A DNA stretch of 64,000 nt, taken from positions 1-64,000 of the forward strand of contig DJMJ01000014.1 of assembly GCA_002435325.1 (NCBI GenBank). The letters are read 5' to 3'. The DNA is from Nitrospira sp. UBA6493. Its GTDB lineage: Bacteria; Nitrospirota; Nitrospiria; Nitrospirales; Nitrospiraceae. Position 1 is the first letter of the stretch; each line of letters opens with the position of its first letter. Under the pieces are notes generated by a model that saw only the letters and a program-made list of their open reading frames with translations, did no database searches and was not told the origin of the DNA. The translations under genes were made by a program, and so were the position numbers. Below are positions 54,560 to 62,837 of the stretch, piece after piece.

Positions 54560-55489
54560 TCAGGGTTTTGTGCGCCGCCCCTGCCGGGGGAAAAATCGCC
54601 GATGGACCTGCGTCAGCCGTCCGCGTTCGACATGCGTATAGATCTGCGTCGTCGCAATGTTCGCATGGCCCAGCATCGCTTGCACGGCGCGCAGATCGGC
54701 CCCGCCCTCCAGTAAATGCGTGGCGAACGAATGCCGCAGCATATGGGGAGAAATCGGCTTGGCAATCCCCGCGCGTCTGGCCCGCTGCCGCACAATTTTC
54801 CAAAAGGCTTGCCGCGTCAGCGCCCCCCCGCGCCGCGAGACGAACAACGCGCGCGACGATCGCCGCTGCAAAATACCCGGCCGTACATGGTCGAGATAAT
54901 GCGCCAGGGCATCGCGCGCAACCTCTCCAATCGGCACCAGGCGCTCTTTCGAACCTTTGCCGTGTACCCGGATACACCCCACGGTGAGATCCAGCCAGGC
55001 TAGCTCCAACGCTACAAGCTCCGACACACGCAGGCCAGCGGCATACATAAGTTCGAGCATCGTCCGATCGCGCAAATCTTCCGCCGTCTGCACCGCCGGT
55101 AACTCCAGCAACGCCGTCACTTCCAGCATCGTCAAGGTGCTCGGCAGCTTGATTCCCCGCCGCACCGTCGAAAGGTCGCGAGTCGGGTTCACCGCGACAA
55201 TCCCCTCCCGCACGAGAAACCGAAACCATCCGCGCATCGCAGACACCGTTCTCGCCATCGAGGCGGAAGACAGACCTTCCGCCTTTAATGAGGCCAGAAA
55301 TCCGACCACCTGCGAAGGAGACACCGGCGCATTCATCGAAAGGCGGTGCCGGTCCAGAAACGTTTGCAACTTGGAAAGATCGCGCCGGTAGGCCTCCAGC
55401 GTATTGGTCGCCAAACCGCCCTCGACACGGAGATGGCTCAAATAGCGCTCCGCCAGCGGATCAAGTACCTGTTCGGAAAGTTGTGCCAT
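54560..55489 (-). CDS. xerD: Tyrosine recombinase XerD-like
   Basis: A 309-residue recombinase. N-terminal SAM-like core-binding domain (about 12-95). The catalytic domain has Arg in AAGLRVSELVAL, Lys in HGKGSKERLVPIG, HxxR in ISPHMLRHSFATHLLEGG, His in LGHANIATTQIYTHV and the nucleophile Tyr in IYTHV. Length and motif order are those of XerC/XerD, which resolve chromosome dimers at dif. The partner is not in the window; a single-recombinase system is possible. No att sites or cargo suggest a mobile element. Confidence 0.9.
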   Translation of the reverse strand: MAQLSEQVLDPLAERYLSHLRVEGGLATNTLEAYRRDLSKLQTFLDRHRLSMNAPVSPSQVVGFLASLKAEGLSSASMARTVSAMRGWFRFLVREGIVAVNPTRDLSTVRRGIKLPSTLTMLEVTALLELPAVQTAEDLRDRTMLELMYAAGLRVSELVALELAWLDLTVGCIRVHGKGSKERLVPIGEVARDALAHYLDHVRPGILQRRSSRALFVSRRGGALTRQAFWKIVRQRARRAGIAKPISPHMLRHSFATHLLEGGADLRAVQAMLGHANIATTQIYTHVERGRLTQVHRRFFPRQGRRTKP

Positions 55490-55583
55490 CGATACCTATG
55501 CACCAGACCGGGACCATCTGCACCCACGGTAAACTATAGCCAACTCACCCGCTTGAACTCAATGAAACGACCGGCAGTTCTCC

Positions 55584-55612
55584 TTGACACCCTGCACCCT
55601 TTCCGATACTAG
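55584..55612 (+). promoter_or_regulatory. Sigma-70-type promoter for the 55658 gene
   Basis: Perfect TTGACA (55584-55589), 17-bp spacer, TACTAG (55607-55612). Predicted start about 55619, 39 nt before the ATG at 55658. Confidence 0.5.
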
Positions 55613-55657
55613 TCACTCGGGGCTACAACAACAATCACGCACACACGCAACATCCTC

Positions 55658-57616
55658 ATGCCAGTCCAGATAACAGACCGACGATATCCGCATCACTACG
55701 TCAGAGCGGCGCTCCTCTTCATATGCCTCGCCCTGGTATTCAGCTCTACAGATCCTGGCTTGGCAGTCGATCTCAAATCTCCGGCACCCGATCCTCCCGT
55801 CCTGGCCCAAGCAAAACGCCTCATCGATAAAGGAGAAGCAGAGTCCGCTTCCACAATCCTCCGTCGATATCTCGCGACATCGCCGCGCCCCGAATACCTC
55901 GATGACACGTACTTGCTCCTGGGCGCCGCCCTCTTCGACATGAAGGAATACCCGGAAGCCTTGAAGGTCTTGAATCAACTCCACACTGAATTTCCCGCCT
56001 CGGAATTGAGCGACCGGGGAAAGGTCCTACTCGCCCAAACCCATGCCGCCATGGGCAACATCGATCTGGCGCTGCCCCTCCTCACCCAATTGCGGGCCGG
56101 AGCGACCGACGACGATACGAAGCGAGAAGCCCGCAAGCTGACCGCGGAGCTTCTGGCGCAGAAGAAAGACTACGTGCGGGCGATTCAAGCCCTCCTCGAA
56201 GAAGCATCCGAAGGGACGGAGGAACAGGTTGCCGACACGCGGAATCAGATCCGTGAATTCCTCACCGAGAAACTCGATAAAAAAGCGCTCACCCGCATAC
56301 GCGACCTCTACCCCAGAACATTTCCGGGAGATCTCGCGTCAATCCGGCTGATCAAAATTTATACCGAACGGGGGGAAGACCACCTCGCAGAACGACAGAT
56401 TCAGCAATTCCTGAAACAGTTTCCCGATCACCCCTACGAGCCCAAGGCGACGGAGACTCTGGCCCAGCTAAAAACCAGACTCAAGGCGAATCAATACTTC
56501 ATTGCCGCCGTCCTTCCGCTCTCCGGCCGTCTTGCGCCCTTTGCCAATGAAATTCTTGAAGGCATTCAATTGGCGGTTGAACGCACGCGCGAGCAACCCG
56601 ATGCCCCAACGGTCGGCCTGCTAGTGAAAGACAACGAGTCGGACCGCCCCTCGTTTATCGAAGACCTTGCAACCCTGCTGCACGACGACCGCCCGCTGGC
56701 CGTCATCGGTCCGGTGCTGTCGAAGAACCTCCCTGTGCTGGCGGAAATGGCCGAGCGCAGCAAAACGCCCTTAATCACACCGGCGGCGACCTTTCCCAAC
56801 GTCCGCCGCCTGGGCAACTACCTCTTCAGCACCACCCTGACCTACCAGCTCCAAGCCGCACGCATTGCAGACTACGCGATCAAAGAGCAATCGTACCGCC
56901 GATTCTGCATCCTCTATCCCGATACCATCTACGGGCGTGAGCAGGCCCGGCTTTTTGCGAAAGAAGTCCGGCAACATGACGGAGAAGTCATCGCCATGGA
57001 GTCCTTCAAGGAAGGCGATACAGACTATTCCGCGCAGATCAAACGGTTGAAGGACGAAGATCTCAAGAAATACGGCCTGGCCGTTCCCTACGACCCCTCA
57101 CGCCCGGCAGGAAAGCCCGCCGGCAAAACCGAAAAACGGATTCTCTATACTCCCGGGTTTGATGCCATCTTTATTCCCAGCCGTGCCAGCGAGATCGGCC
57201 TCCTGGCGGCCCAGCTCGCCTTTTATGATGTGAAAGTCCCGCTCCTGGGCACCAACGGCTGGAACTCCCCGGACTTTCTTCGGACCGCGGACCGCACTGT
57301 GGACGGCGCAGTGTTTGTGGATGGGTTCTTCGCAGATAGTCTGAACACAACCGTGCAGGAGTTCGTCCAGCGCTACCAAAAACGCTTTTCGGGGAGGCCG
57401 ACACTCTTTACCATGCAAGGCTACGACGCCGCGAGGCTCGTCCTCGAAGCGATCCACCACGGCGCCACCTCGGGCGACGCGGTGCGAGCGTTTCTCACCA
57501 CGCAACAAGACTTGCCCACTCTGCTGGGACCGGCCAGCTTCGGACCGGAAGGCATCTTGCATCGCCCCCTCTTTCTCCTGCAAGTCAAACACGGTAAGTT
57601 TGTGCAGCTCAACTAA
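55658..57616 (+). CDS. LpoA-like penicillin-binding-protein activator (TPR + periplasmic binding fold)
   Basis: A 652-residue exported protein. The signal peptide (about 1-36) is followed by a TPR half (about 45-265; LDDTYLLLGAALFDMKEYPEALKVLNQLHTEF). The C-terminal type-1 periplasmic-binding fold (about 275-650) has FIAAVLPLSGRLAPFANEILEGIQLAVE, PLAVIGPVLSKNLPVLAEMAE and LLGTNGWNSPDFL. This TPR plus Peripla_BP_6 architecture is that of LpoA, which activates PBP1a; binding-protein use for amino acids is less likely because no ABC genes adjoin. First gene of a plus-strand run with the site-2 protease and trpS. Confidence 0.8.
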   Translation: MPVQITDRRYPHHYVRAALLFICLALVFSSTDPGLAVDLKSPAPDPPVLAQAKRLIDKGEAESASTILRRYLATSPRPEYLDDTYLLLGAALFDMKEYPEALKVLNQLHTEFPASELSDRGKVLLAQTHAAMGNIDLALPLLTQLRAGATDDDTKREARKLTAELLAQKKDYVRAIQALLEEASEGTEEQVADTRNQIREFLTEKLDKKALTRIRDLYPRTFPGDLASIRLIKIYTERGEDHLAERQIQQFLKQFPDHPYEPKATETLAQLKTRLKANQYFIAAVLPLSGRLAPFANEILEGIQLAVERTREQPDAPTVGLLVKDNESDRPSFIEDLATLLHDDRPLAVIGPVLSKNLPVLAEMAERSKTPLITPAATFPNVRRLGNYLFSTTLTYQLQAARIADYAIKEQSYRRFCILYPDTIYGREQARLFAKEVRQHDGEVIAMESFKEGDTDYSAQIKRLKDEDLKKYGLAVPYDPSRPAGKPAGKTEKRILYTPGFDAIFIPSRASEIGLLAAQLAFYDVKVPLLGTNGWNSPDFLRTADRTVDGAVFVDGFFADSLNTTVQEFVQRYQKRFSGRPTLFTMQGYDAARLVLEAIHHGATSGDAVRAFLTTQQDLPTLLGPASFGPEGILHRPLFLLQVKHGKFVQLN

Positions 57617-57627
57617 CCGGACCGTAC

Positions 57628-58368
57628 ATGGATACCCTCGCACCGATCATTCATAAAATTTCCTATATGGGGCTCCCCCTGCTCTTCGCCATGGTCTTCC
57701 ATGAATATGCGCACGGATGGGTGGCCGACAAATGCGGCGACCCCACCGCCAAGCTGCAGGGGCGGCTCACCTTCAACCCGATCGCACACATCGACCCGCT
57801 TGGCACCATTATTCTCCCCTTGATCTGCCTGGCCCTCCCTGGCAGCTTTCTCCTCGGATGGGCGAAGCCCGTCCCCATCGATCTGCGCAACCTCCGGCAA
57901 CCCCGGCGCGACATGGCGCTCGTTGCCGCGGCCGGGCCGGGTATGAATCTCCTCCTGGCCACACTCGGCGCCCTGGTCGTGGCGGGGCTCTTAGCCTTCG
58001 ACCCAACCCTGTTACAACAAGAAGCCGCAGCGCGCGAGTCCGAATCCACGAGCCTGGCCACCATGATTCTGCTTCCGGTTTCCGTCATGGCGCTATATTC
58101 CGTTCTTATTAACGTCTTTCTGGCGCTCTTCAACTTGATCCCGATCCCGCCGCTCGACGGCGGGCGCATCCTGACTTGCCTGCTGCCTCCACGGCCGGCT
58201 CTCGCGCTGGCGAAATTGGAGCCCTACGGCATGATGATTCTCATGGGCCTCATCGTCTTCGACAAAGAACTCCGCGTGATTCACACGATCACCGGCACAT
58301 TCGCCAACGCCTTGTCCGGCACGATCCTCTCGACGGCACTCGGCTTCGGCACAGGAGTCATGCAATGA
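57628..58368 (+). CDS. Site-2 protease family zinc metalloprotease (M50)
   Basis: A 246-residue inner-membrane protein. HEYAHGWVADKCGDP supplies the HExxH-type zinc site (HEYAH), and NLIPIPPLDGGRIL gives the third ligand Asp. About five membrane segments. The short form without PDZ domain is the common M50B type of unknown substrate; relatives cut membrane-bound regulators. It starts 11 nt after the LpoA-like gene and overlaps trpS by 4 nt (ATGA). Confidence 0.9.
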   Translation: MDTLAPIIHKISYMGLPLLFAMVFHEYAHGWVADKCGDPTAKLQGRLTFNPIAHIDPLGTIILPLICLALPGSFLLGWAKPVPIDLRNLRQPRRDMALVAAAGPGMNLLLATLGALVVAGLLAFDPTLLQQEAAARESESTSLATMILLPVSVMALYSVLINVFLALFNLIPIPPLDGGRILTCLLPPRPALALAKLEPYGMMILMGLIVFDKELRVIHTITGTFANALSGTILSTALGFGTGVMQ

Positions 58369-59360
58369 CCAACGCACCCAAGAAACGCGTCCTCAGCGGC
58401 ATGCAGCCCAGCGGCTTGATGCACCTCGGCAACTATCTCGGCGCTTTGGAGAACTGGAAAGTCCTACAAGAGGAGCATGAGTGCTTCTTCTTCGTCGCCG
58501 ATTGGCATGCCCTCTCCAGTAACTACGCCGACACCAGCCGCCTGAAAGAATTCGTGCGCGAATTGTTGATCGATTGGTTCGCCGCCGGCATCGACCCGAA
58601 TCGCTCGACCGTGTTTATCCAATCGCACATCCCCGAGCACGCCGTGCTGCATCTGCTCTTTTCGATGATGATTCCTGTCTCCTGGCTGGAGCGCAATCCG
58701 ACGTACAAAGAAAAGCAGGAAGAGATCAAAGAGAAAGATCTCAGCACCTACGGCTTTCTCGGCTATCCCGTCCTCCAAGCGGCGGATATTTTATTGTACA
58801 AGCCGGACTTCGTGCCGGTCGGCAAAGACCAACTGCCGCACCTCGAGCTTACGCGCGAAGTGGCCCGGCGCTTTAACGACATCTACAAAACATCCGTCTT
58901 TCCCGAGCCGAAGGAATACCTCACCAAGTTCCCCAAGGTGCTGGGAACCGACGGGCGCAAGATGAGCAAGAGCTATGGCAATACGATCAATCTCTCGGAT
59001 ACGGAACCGGTGGTCCGGCAAAAGCTGAAGACCATGGTGACCGATCCGGCCCGCGTGCGGCGGACAGACCCTGGCAACCCCGACGTCTGCCCCGTCTTTG
59101 AGTTTCACAAGATCTATTCGCCGCAAGCCGTGCAGGATCAAATCAACAAGGATTGCCGCACCGCCGCTATCGGCTGCATCGACTGCAAGAAACAAGTGGC
59201 AGATAAGATGGTGGAACGCATGGCCCCCATGTGGGACGCCCGGGCGTCACTGACAAGCACCCCATCACGCATCGACGAGATTATTCAAGACGGCAGTAAG
59301 CGAGCCCAAAAAGTGGCCAAAGCCACTCTGGCCGAAGTGAATGCGGCGATGAAGATCTGA
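58365..59360 (+). CDS. trpS: Tryptophanyl-tRNA synthetase
   Basis: A 331-residue class I synthetase; start at 58365 overlaps the protease stop as ATGA. SGMQPSGLMHLGNYLGAL holds the HIGH-type site (HLGN) and GTDGRKMSKSYGNTI the KMSKS loop. The fold between has CFFFVADWHALSS and YPVLQAADILLYKPDFVPVGKDQ, both typical of TrpRS. A four-Cys set is seen late in the chain (CRTAAIGCIDC plus an earlier CPVF), as in TrpRS forms with an iron-sulfur or zinc site. Confidence 0.95.
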   Translation: MTNAPKKRVLSGMQPSGLMHLGNYLGALENWKVLQEEHECFFFVADWHALSSNYADTSRLKEFVRELLIDWFAAGIDPNRSTVFIQSHIPEHAVLHLLFSMMIPVSWLERNPTYKEKQEEIKEKDLSTYGFLGYPVLQAADILLYKPDFVPVGKDQLPHLELTREVARRFNDIYKTSVFPEPKEYLTKFPKVLGTDGRKMSKSYGNTINLSDTEPVVRQKLKTMVTDPARVRRTDPGNPDVCPVFEFHKIYSPQAVQDQINKDCRTAAIGCIDCKKQVADKMVERMAPMWDARASLTSTPSRIDEIIQDGSKRAQKVAKATLAEVNAAMKI

Positions 59361-59381
59361 TCCGGGTCAAGGAAGAAGAGG

Positions 59382-59693
59382 ATGGTCATGATTCGCTGGA
59401 TGATCCCCTGTATGACATTGGTCTGCCTGTTGGGAGTTGCCGGCCAGGCGGCCGCGATCGATCCCCCTTGCGACGCCTACCCGCAAGCGAAACAAGCCCG
59501 CTGTGTCACGATATGGAAAGAACTGAACAAGGAAGACGGCACCGCCATCGCCCAATTCGGGCTCGACCAACTGAAGCGGCGTGAGGAAGGAAAGATCAAC
59601 GCCCAGCAGCACCTGGCCGAAAACATGGCCTACATCAAACAATCGACCGAGAAACGAATCGCACGCCTCAAAGAACGCATGGTGAAAGAATAG
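59382..59693 (+). CDS. Small exported protein of unknown function
   Basis: A 103-residue protein with a signal peptide (about 1-25, ending AAA). The mature part is helical and charged, with two Cys (PPCDAYPQAKQARCVTIW) that could form a disulfide and a Lys/Glu-rich end. It sits 21 nt after trpS on the same strand. I do not recognise the family. Confidence 0.6.
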   Translation: MVMIRWMIPCMTLVCLLGVAGQAAAIDPPCDAYPQAKQARCVTIWKELNKEDGTAIAQFGLDQLKRREEGKINAQQHLAENMAYIKQSTEKRIARLKERMVKE

Positions 59694-59701
59694 CCGCGGC
59701 G

Positions 59702-60343
59702 TTACGACACACGGAAGAACTGATTCGATTCTTTTTCTACCCCGATCTCCGTTTCCGGCCCATGACCCGTCACCACCGCCGTGGCATCGTCGAGCGTATA
59801 GAGCCGCTCGCGGATCGACCGCTCGATGGCATCGAAATCCCCGCCCCACAGATCCGTACGCCCGATGCTGCCACGAAACAGGGTGTCTCCGGCCAGCACC
59901 AGTTGATCATCCGGCACGTGAAAACTCATCGATCCCGGCGTATGGCCCGGCGTGTGAATGGCCACGATGGACACCTCCCCCACCGACACTTTTTCTTCAT
60001 CCTTGAGCCAATAGTCCGGCATCGGCACCGCCACATAAGGCACATTGAACATCCGGCATTGCACATCGAGATTCTGCCAGAGATCCAGATCCTCTTGATG
60101 GAGACAGAGCGTCGCGCCGGTCGCCTTTTTCATTTCCCCGGCGGCGAGAAAATGATCGAAGTGCGCATGGGTGTGAAAAATATACCGGACCGTCAGCCCG
60201 AGCTGCTGAACTTCGTGCAGAATGCGTTCGGCCGCGCCTCCGGGGTCGACCACGATAGCCTGCTTCGTGACCGGATCGCCGATGATGGAGCAATTGCACC
60301 CGAGCGGCGGGACGGAAAAGGTTTTGCGAATCAAGGTCGGCAT
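59702..60343 (-). CDS. MBL-fold hydrolase (glyoxalase II-like)
   Basis: A 213-residue metallo-beta-lactamase-fold protein. Metal ligands: HTHAHFDH (about 57-64), His in TPGHTPGSMSF, Asp in LAGDTLFRGSIGRTD and a last His in VVTGHGPETEIG. The FRGSIGRTDLWGG stretch is typical of bacterial MBL hydrolases related to glyoxalase II (YcbL type). It converges with the small gene at 59382. Confidence 0.9.
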   Translation of the reverse strand: MPTLIRKTFSVPPLGCNCSIIGDPVTKQAIVVDPGGAAERILHEVQQLGLTVRYIFHTHAHFDHFLAAGEMKKATGATLCLHQEDLDLWQNLDVQCRMFNVPYVAVPMPDYWLKDEEKVSVGEVSIVAIHTPGHTPGSMSFHVPDDQLVLAGDTLFRGSIGRTDLWGGDFDAIERSIRERLYTLDDATAVVTGHGPETEIGVEKESNQFFRVS

Positions 60344-60371
60344 GGCCTGCGCATGCTACCGCTCCACCGGT

Positions 60372-61031
60372 TCAGTGTGCAAGCAGCGGCCCTCCGTCTG
60401 ATTCGGACTCGACGCGGACCGTCCAGATCACTTCCGTGTCATAGATCGTCCACGCCGTGCCCTGCCGCCGAAACCACACCAGAAATCCTGCGCCGCTCCC
60501 ATCGGGGCGCGGATTGCCCACGTAGGCCAAGGCCTGGTTCTGGCGGAGATTGTAGGCGACACGAGAGAATTGCACACGGTCCAAGACGGGGAGGATCTGT
60601 ACAAGCCTTGGCCGCTGCGCCCGAACGGGATAGGCCAGCGAGACTTCAGGCTCTTCCACGGTGCCCCCGGATACGAACCGATAGCGCGTGCCGAACTGGA
60701 ATCGGCCCTCCAGACGGACAGGAACCTGATTCAACACCACAAACTCGCGGATGAGATCCGCCGGCAACAGTCCGTCGAAATATCCCTGTGCCTGGAATAA
60801 CGCGATCGTCAGCGGTCCGTCCTGATTGGGCAAGAGCTGCGTGGCCGTCAGACGCTCGATGATCACCAGCGTCGTTTCGGAAGTAAGAAACTTGTTCGTG
60901 ATGATCTGATCGTACAGCCGATAGTCCCCCTCGGCTTGCACCGTCTCAACGGGCGGCGGCTCGACGGCACCAGCCGGCCAGGCAGTCGCGACGCTCGCCA
61001 GATACAGAAGCCCGCAGATCATCGTTCGCAT
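60372..61031 (-). CDS. Exported protein of unknown function (DUF4390-like outline)
   Basis: A 219-residue protein started at 61031 (MRTMICGLLYLASVATAW); upstream in-frame codons overlap the divergent lipoprotein gene and look non-coding. The signal peptide ends near residue 22. The mature part is a beta-rich domain with ITNKFLTSETTLVIIERLTATQLLPNQDG, YDTEVIWTVRVESESDG and no Cys. It is divergent from the 61142 gene across 110 nt. Confidence 0.6.
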   Translation of the reverse strand: MRTMICGLLYLASVATAWPAGAVEPPPVETVQAEGDYRLYDQIITNKFLTSETTLVIIERLTATQLLPNQDGPLTIALFQAQGYFDGLLPADLIREFVVLNQVPVRLEGRFQFGTRYRFVSGGTVEEPEVSLAYPVRAQRPRLVQILPVLDRVQFSRVAYNLRQNQALAYVGNPRPDGSGAGFLVWFRRQGTAWTIYDTEVIWTVRVESESDGGPLLAH

Positions 61032-61141
61032 GCGTGGAGCATAGCCGCCAGGGCGGAGCCCGGTCAATTCTGGAAATACTGCGTGGACAAGCTCGACCGA
61101 ACCGTAGATAATCCACGAATGACCTTCATCGGGAGCCTTGC

Positions 61142-61867
61142 GTGACACGACTGCCTTCCTCCATCGCACTGATCGGCGTGTTGGCCTGTGGCCTGCTGGT
61201 CTCCGGCTGCAAGCCGGATGAGTCGCCCTTCAAAGCCGAGAATGAATCGCTGAAGAAACAAGTGGCCCGGCAGGAATCCCTGCTGTCGTCCCTTCAAGAC
61301 GGCAATAAGGTAATGCAGCAGCAAATCGATTTGTTGAATCAGGAGCTGCGCGACGCCAAGAAGGCGACGGAATCGGCCAAAGCTGAGATGGCGACCTTGT
61401 CCGGTCAACTGAATGCCCAACTGGCCCAGGCCAAGCGCCTGAGCGCCGACGCGCACAAGGCCGCCGCGACGCAGGCCGCCCAACAATTGCGCATTGAAGA
61501 AAAAGGCTCGCAAATCGACACCCTGCCGCGTCCGCTGGCCGCCGTCGCGAAGGTCGTCGAAGACACGCTTGCCAAGAACGGATATTCCATCAAAGTCAGC
61601 TTCAAGAGCGACCAGAAAACCGTCTATGTGACGGACCGGAAGCTGTCGAATCCCGCATCGCTCGAAGCCTCCGGCTCCCGCAATCAATACCTCCTCGTGC
61701 TGCAGGCCCTGCCTGCGAATCTGACCAAGCTTGCGGTCAAGGCGGAATTCGAAAAAGTCACGCGGGACGGACGCATCCTCTCCGTCAGCGCGGAGGAAAT
61801 CGCAGAGGTCGAACGCGGCTTGATCCGCGAGATCAGTAAAGCCCTCGAACAGCCGGGCAAGGCCTAA
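61142..61867 (+). CDS. Coiled-coil lipoprotein of unknown function
   Basis: A 241-residue protein, GTG start. Lipobox LLVSGC (about Cys23). A coiled coil covers about 30-125 (NESLKKQVARQESLLSSL, MQQQIDLLNQELRDAKK), then an alpha/beta C-terminal domain (about 140-235). The layout is that of a periplasmic spacer lipoprotein. The next gene overlaps by one base (TAATG), so the two are co-translated. Confidence 0.65.
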   Translation: MTRLPSSIALIGVLACGLLVSGCKPDESPFKAENESLKKQVARQESLLSSLQDGNKVMQQQIDLLNQELRDAKKATESAKAEMATLSGQLNAQLAQAKRLSADAHKAAATQAAQQLRIEEKGSQIDTLPRPLAAVAKVVEDTLAKNGYSIKVSFKSDQKTVYVTDRKLSNPASLEASGSRNQYLLVLQALPANLTKLAVKAEFEKVTRDGRILSVSAEEIAEVERGLIREISKALEQPGKA

Positions 61868-62775
61868 TGACATTCTCGCGTTGCCGTTCCCTCCTCTTTG
61901 CGCTCATCCTCATCGTCTGGCCGCCGCCAGCGGACGCCGCCGCCGAGGCCAAACATTCCCACGCCAAACCGTCCCAGGACCTGGCGCGGCATCTCACCGG
62001 TATCGCCTCCCTGGCCGCACCCTCGCCGATGGTCACAGTGCCGGCCGGCACGTTCCTGCTCGGCAGCAAACGCATCGACGACGACCCCTACGGGATCTCG
62101 ACCCAATTCGACGATACGGAAATTCCACAAAATCGCGTCTGGATCGATCCCTTCGAGATGGACCGCGACGAAGTGAGCCTTGGTGAATATCTCGCCTTTT
62201 TGCAGCAGCAAAAAATCACCCCCTCCAACGAGCTCCAGAAATTGATTTGGCACGTCATCACCGTTCACTCGGTCAGCGACGACACGCTCACGCGCTGGCC
62301 CGCCCTCTATGTGACCTGGACGGAAGCCCGGGATTTCTGCCGGTCGAAAGGGAAGCGCCTGCCGACCGAGGCCGAGTGGGAGAAAGCGGCCCGCGGAACG
62401 GACGGCAGCCTGTTTCCCTGGGGGAATACCATCCCCAATTCAACACTCGCCATGTTCGGACAACACCACGTCCACGAAATTCCCATCCTCGCTGCGGTGG
62501 ATTCGCTCGACGAAGGGCGCAGTCCATTTGGCTTGCATCACATGGCGGGAAACGTCGCTGAATGGGTACAAGATTGGTTCGGATTCGACTACTACGCCTA
62601 CATGCCGGAGAAGAATCCGCCGGGGCCGGCAAGCGGACGCTACCGCAGCGTGCGCGGCGGATCGTGGAAAAGCAAAATGATCATGCTGCGGACCGCCACT
62701 CGTAGCGGCTCGGAGCCCGAGAAGCGATCGGCCACCATCGGCTTTCGCTGCGCGCAATCCACGACATCGCCATAA
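61867..62775 (+). CDS. Exported SUMF1/FGE-fold protein
   Basis: A 302-residue protein with a signal peptide (about 1-24, ending ADA). The formylglycine-generating-enzyme fold is clear: VPAGTFLLGS, PQNRVWIDPFEMDRDEVSLGEYLAF, RLPTEAEWEKAARGTDG, LHHMAGNVAEWVQDWF, SVRGGSWKSK and GFRCAQ. A true FGE needs two Cys in the active site; only CRSKG and FRCA are visible, so sulfatase activation is unlikely. It more probably binds ligands or an ergothioneine-like substrate. It is coupled to the coiled-coil lipoprotein. Confidence 0.8.
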   Translation: MTFSRCRSLLFALILIVWPPPADAAAEAKHSHAKPSQDLARHLTGIASLAAPSPMVTVPAGTFLLGSKRIDDDPYGISTQFDDTEIPQNRVWIDPFEMDRDEVSLGEYLAFLQQQKITPSNELQKLIWHVITVHSVSDDTLTRWPALYVTWTEARDFCRSKGKRLPTEAEWEKAARGTDGSLFPWGNTIPNSTLAMFGQHHVHEIPILAAVDSLDEGRSPFGLHHMAGNVAEWVQDWFGFDYYAYMPEKNPPGPASGRYRSVRGGSWKSKMIMLRTATRSGSEPEKRSATIGFRCAQSTTSP

Positions 62776-62837
62776 CGCACGCAACAACGAGGCCTTTTCT
62801 TGGCCCCCTGCACGCCTCATGTTAGCATGGCATCCAC

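Noticed and set aside
54492..55229. Minus-strand 245-codon frame within the recombinase gene
   Set aside because: It is an alternative frame of the XerD-like gene, whose own frame holds all catalytic motifs.
54560..55489. XerD-like gene as integrase of a mobile element beside tRNA genes
   Set aside because: Sequence and length fit chromosomal XerD; no att-like tRNA 3' repeats, transfer genes or phage genes are nearby.
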